Made by a program: the position numbers and the translations under genes. Source: Dipylidium caninum (lineage: Eukaryota > Platyhelminthes > Cestoda > Cyclophyllidea > Dipylidiidae). Taken from it: DNA of 64,000 bases. Below are positions 60,386 through 64,000 of this stretch, one piece after another. Position 1 is the first letter of the stretch, and every line of letters starts with the position of its first letter. Location of the stretch: positions 1,106,535-1,170,534 of the forward strand of contig QEYB01000629.1 in the NCBI GenBank assembly GCA_017562135.1, written 5' to 3'. The notes below the pieces were generated by a model. That model searched no databases and was not told the origin of the DNA. It saw nothing but the letters and a program-made list of their open reading frames with translations.

Positions 60386-63300
60386 GAGGGGAAAAACAAT
60401 TCCGGTTTGGGCATCGGCAGCGGGAAGAGGCATTTTTTGGTGATAACCGACATTTTTGCTGGAGTTTCACCAATCACGCCGTGTCCTGTGCTCGCTGAGA
60501 CAAAGGAAACCAGCACTGCCCGAATCGCGGCTGCCCCTCTGCTGCCTCGACCGAGGGGACGGTGAGGCGGCCTTTTCAACGGCGCCAACTTCGAAGTTCT
60601 CGCCCAGAGGCCTTCTCTACCGCTTTTGCGACCCGCCGCTTTTCGCCTTGGGACGAACCGTCGCCGCCTCACTGTCGACGAGTGGAACCAGTCTCCTTCT
60701 TGAGCCGCCCGTCTGCGCTGATGTAGCGGCACCCCAAGGGGCTCTGAGGCGAAGCGGCCCAACCTGTCATGCCGCGAGAGGTCTGAGTGGCGTGTGAATC
60801 GTCTCCGCTCTATGAAAAAATAATCTCCCAGTGTGGGATTTCTTTTAAAGGCAAAACAAAAGTAGCTTCCGCTAAGTGAAGAATCTGGACATTGTGGCCA
60901 CTATTTTCCCCCGAAAAGGCGGTGCCAAAGAGGAGACGCGGGAAATTATCCCCGAACCGCGATCACGGCCCCGGCATCGATTGCTCCCGGCTCGGAAACT
61001 CCCTTGCTTGCAGGGCAGTCGGCCCGAAGCTGTCGGCACGTGATCGGTCGCAATTTCCGCGGGGGCGGGGCGAATGCTTCCAATTTGCTGACGGAAGGCC
61101 TTCGTGGACTGTCCCGCCTGACGTTCAGCGCGTCAATGAAGCAGTTTGCCGTAGGCTGCCTAGCCTCGCCCTTCACATTTCCGTGGCACCAGTGGAGGCG
61201 GAGCCTCTAAGAGGCAAGTGCTTTTGCTCCCTTGGCGACTGAGGAGAGTGCGTGGAAAGCCAGGCCCATCGGCCGAAGTCGCTCGGGACATCACGTCGAA
61301 GCGCCAAAGCGCCAAAGCGCCGCTGCCACTCGCTTTCGCGAAGGAGTTTGGCGTTCGCCTCACTTTCTTTTCTTCCTTCCGTGTGTCGAACGTCCGAGCC
61401 CGATGGAGTGAACATCGTTCAGGCTCTCATGTCAAGCCGTTCGCCGAGGGCTTCCCAAATACACCCGAAAAAGTGCGCTTTCGGATTTAATCCTCCGCAG
61501 GGAAAGTCCATAGTTGGTGAAGATGCGCGAAGAGGCAGATCGACTGCATTGAAAGGAACACTGTCCTACCGAAACCGGTGCGACAGTCATCTCGTCTGAG
61601 CCCAATCCGCGTCGCCTCGGTCGTCCCGCTCCGTCGTCGCGAGAACCCGGTGCATCCGGTGGAGGGTCTATCTTTCGCAGGGGTGGCGAACGTTTTGACT
61701 GTGGCCCTGCGGGGGGAGGGCAGAACGGGGAGGGCGGAGGGCGGCTACTGTCAGCAATGCCGGTGACGATGACGGTGCGACGGTAAAGTGAGGTGGAGGC
61801 TCGTAGGACTGCCGTCAAAGTCGCGTCTCCAGGTCCGACGTATCCAGGTGGGGCATCCGCGACCGCATCCTCCTCCACTCGAACGCTGCGTGGCCGGCCT
61901 TCAGTGAGCAGCAAGACGAAGAGGCAGGCAAGTCAGAGGCGAAGTGACGCGGGTGCGGGTAGAGAAAGGGAGCCTTCCCCCCGCAAAACATATCATCTCG
62001 GAGCGGGAAGGCGGGAGGCGGGATGCGGGAGGCGGGAGACGTGGTTTGCCGGAACGACCTTGGAATGACCGCGTGGTCATTTGGTGTTGTGTGTGGGTTG
62101 TATGTTTGGGTGAGTGGGTGGGTGGATGGGGTTTGGAGGGGAGGGGGAGAGGAGGAGAGGGGAGGTGGAGGTGGAGAGTCGAAATTGCCTTGAATCACCA
62201 GTTTGAATTTTGGGTTGATGCGAAGAGGTGGTGAGGACTGTGGAGGACGGTGGAGGAAGGCAGGAGGGTGGTGGTGAGGCAGTTGAAATAGTCCACGTCC
62301 ACCAAGCACGTGACAGTGGAAAGCAAGGTTGCCACGACGAGGTGGCACATCGTGAGTAAGTCTGAGGAGAAAGAGGAGGAGGAGGAGGAGGGAGGAGGAG
62401 AGGAGGAGGAGGAGGAGGAGGAAGGAGGCGGAGGACGGGAGGTAGACGAAGTGGGCCGAGTGGGGTGGAGAAGACGAGAGCTGTGGAGGTGGAGGAGGGA
62501 GGTGGGCGAGTGAACAGTGTCGGACAGACAGCGCATGAGTGTGGGGTCGCTGAAATCGCGTCCACGTGTGCGAGTTTAAAGTTTCGATGAACCTTTTTCC
62601 TGCCTTCCCAAAAATCAAGTAAACAACGGCGGGATGGAAATCCCCACCTCGAGCGCCGTCCTGCTTGAAAATCCGCACGGAGGTTCGGCTGTCGCATCAT
62701 TCGTGCCGAGCGATTTGCCGCCGTCCGCTCCATGTCACCGTCTTGGGGGAAAAGGCACGACCACATCAGTTCGGTGACGAGACGACATTTCCGAACCGAA
62801 AAATGTCTTTCGAAGCCGTTTGCTCACACTTTTGCCTGTCGCCTTGTCCTCGAGGCAGCGCGTCCCTTGTCCCCCGCGCCTCTGAAATTGTCAATGGGCC
62901 TGATGACAGGGAAAAAAGTGTCAACATGGGACGTGGCGCCTCTTAATTTTGGAAAGTGCCACGTCGCATTCCTCGAACGCAGTGGGACGAGACGCTACGG
63001 TCACACGGTCATTGGGATGATGTATTCCCCGGCCAAATGACTATAAAACGACGGAAATGAAGACGGTTGCTAGTAAGACTTTGCAGACAAGCTGAAGGAC
63101 GCTTTTCGGCCTCAGCCGAACGGTGGACTGATTCCTCTTCCGGCGGGTGTAATCAGCTTTCTCAGCCCCGTCTGCCTCCACCTCTCGAGCACCACGCCCA
63201 GTCGTCCCTACACCGCGAGCGACTTCGTGGCCTCGAATGACCTTGGGAATTAAAAGTGGATGGTTGTAGAAAGCGAGGCAACACATCAACCCCCCGCATC

Positions 63301-64000
63301 CGCCCCTGGGTTAACTTTCCAGCCCCCTCGGTCCCTAATCCAGGCCATGCACCCTCGTCTGGTGAATCGGGAGGGCAAATCCAAACTCAACACGGCCCGG
63401 AGAGATCACCTTCACACTGTCTGCTCCGTGGGGTGAAAGAGGAGGCGGCACGAATTTTTCCACCGACTACCGTACAGTCTCGACACGACCAGAAATGTTC
63501 ACCCGCCTGCGTCGTCCGCTCCGAATGTGTCTCGTCGGACTCCGCCTCCGCTCCGAGGACTGGATCCTCAACCCTGCTGAGGTGAAGCTTCCCGTTCGCC
63601 GTCTACGATTCGGGACCCAGTACAGCCCTGTGACGGCCGAAGGGCGAAACTGACGACTGGTAAGCGGCCACAGACGTCCGTCCGTGGAAGGAACCCAGCG
63701 TCCTCCTCACCTCGGTCCCCAGGTGCGGCAGAAGGGCGCCAGTACGAGGGTGGGGCCTCGATGTCGCATCAGCTTTCCCTCGCTCAATTTCCGCGGACGG
63801 GCGGCTCGACAAGCCCTCCAGCGACGGTCCGAGTGACCACGAGCAGTTGCCTGCGGCGCACCAGAACCGGGCAAAGGACAACCCCAGGGAATCTGTCTCC
63901 GAGTTGGATAAGCTTTGTGCAACCAACTGCCGGTGCCTTTATCACATTCAGCGAGGCGGGCTAAGCAGGAGCAATTTTTTTTTTTTTTTTCATGCCCGCG
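60386..64000 (-). repeat. Giant palindrome P3, right arm (runs off the window)
   Basis: Reverse complement of 56,702-60,344. Pairing is still present in the last ten bases (CATGCCCGCG with CCTGGGCATG at 56,702-56,711), so the arm continues beyond the window. It carries a 16-base T run at 63,975-63,990 where the left arm has two A bases, and a GGA tract at 62,364-62,436 that is longer than its left-arm counterpart at 58,267-58,330. Confidence 0.95.
62364..62436. repeat. (GGA)n tract in P3 right arm
   Basis: GGA array whose left-arm counterpart (58,267-58,330) is a more interrupted CTC tract. Confidence 0.9.

Noticed and set aside
61815..62678. 287-codon minus-strand frame in the right P3 arm
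   Set aside because: Low complexity from the GGA/TCC tract; the left arm has frameshifts at the matching positions, so the frame is not conserved.

Overview
The window is animal nuclear DNA with one gene I can name with confidence. On the minus strand at 18,483-22,397, one very long open exon encodes a Teashirt-family zinc-finger transcription factor (tsh/TSHZ). It carries the family-diagnostic second zinc finger preceded by the KLVRGQD linker, an atypical first finger, a distant C2HC-type third finger, and a CtBP-binding PLDLS motif. A Teashirt gene, a clear splice acceptor, many micro- and minisatellites, and tens of kilobases without another convincing gene all point to a bilaterian animal. 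A flatworm or other lophotrochozoan is plausible, but the sequence alone does not settle the species. I see nothing prokaryotic, no rRNA or tRNA gene, no CRISPR array and no virus.

Layout. 1-18.4 kb is GC-rich non-coding DNA downstream of tsh, with many simple repeats and an imperfect inverted duplication (P1, 5.9-7.95 kb). 18.48-22.44 kb is the tsh exon. A textbook 3' splice site lies 38 bases upstream of the first in-frame ATG, so the true N-terminus probably comes from an upstream exon I could not find. 22.5-44.8 kb is upstream, probably intronic or regulatory, DNA that alternates AT-richer blocks (about 22.8-27 kb and 37.8-42.2 kb) with GC-richer blocks. 44.8-54.2 kb is a second inverted duplication (P2), with arms of about 2.6 kb around a unique spacer of about 4.2 kb. 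56.7-64 kb is a huge, nearly continuous palindrome (P3). Each P3 arm is at least 3.6 kb, the loop is only about 40 bases, and the right arm runs off the window.

The main discovery-type signal is this set of three large inverted duplications in 64 kb. The P3 arms differ almost only by 1-2-base insertions and deletions in short homopolymers. That is what two noisy long-read passes over one sequence would give, so a fold-back assembly artefact, or a real palindrome that was never polished, must be excluded first. P1 differs mainly by substitutions and looks like a real, older duplication. P2 is intermediate.

A second signal is compositional. The pentamer TGACA/TGTCA, which is also the core site of TALE (Homothorax/Meis-type) homeodomain proteins, is several times more frequent than expected in the non-coding DNA I counted by hand, but not in the tsh coding exon. 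Teashirt is known to act with Homothorax and Extradenticle in Drosophila, so this deserves a quantitative test, although a genome-wide word bias is the simpler explanation.

Most other open frames in this GC-rich DNA overlap open frames on both strands and carry no recognisable domain. I do not annotate them as genes; the few that deserve a second look are in the findings.
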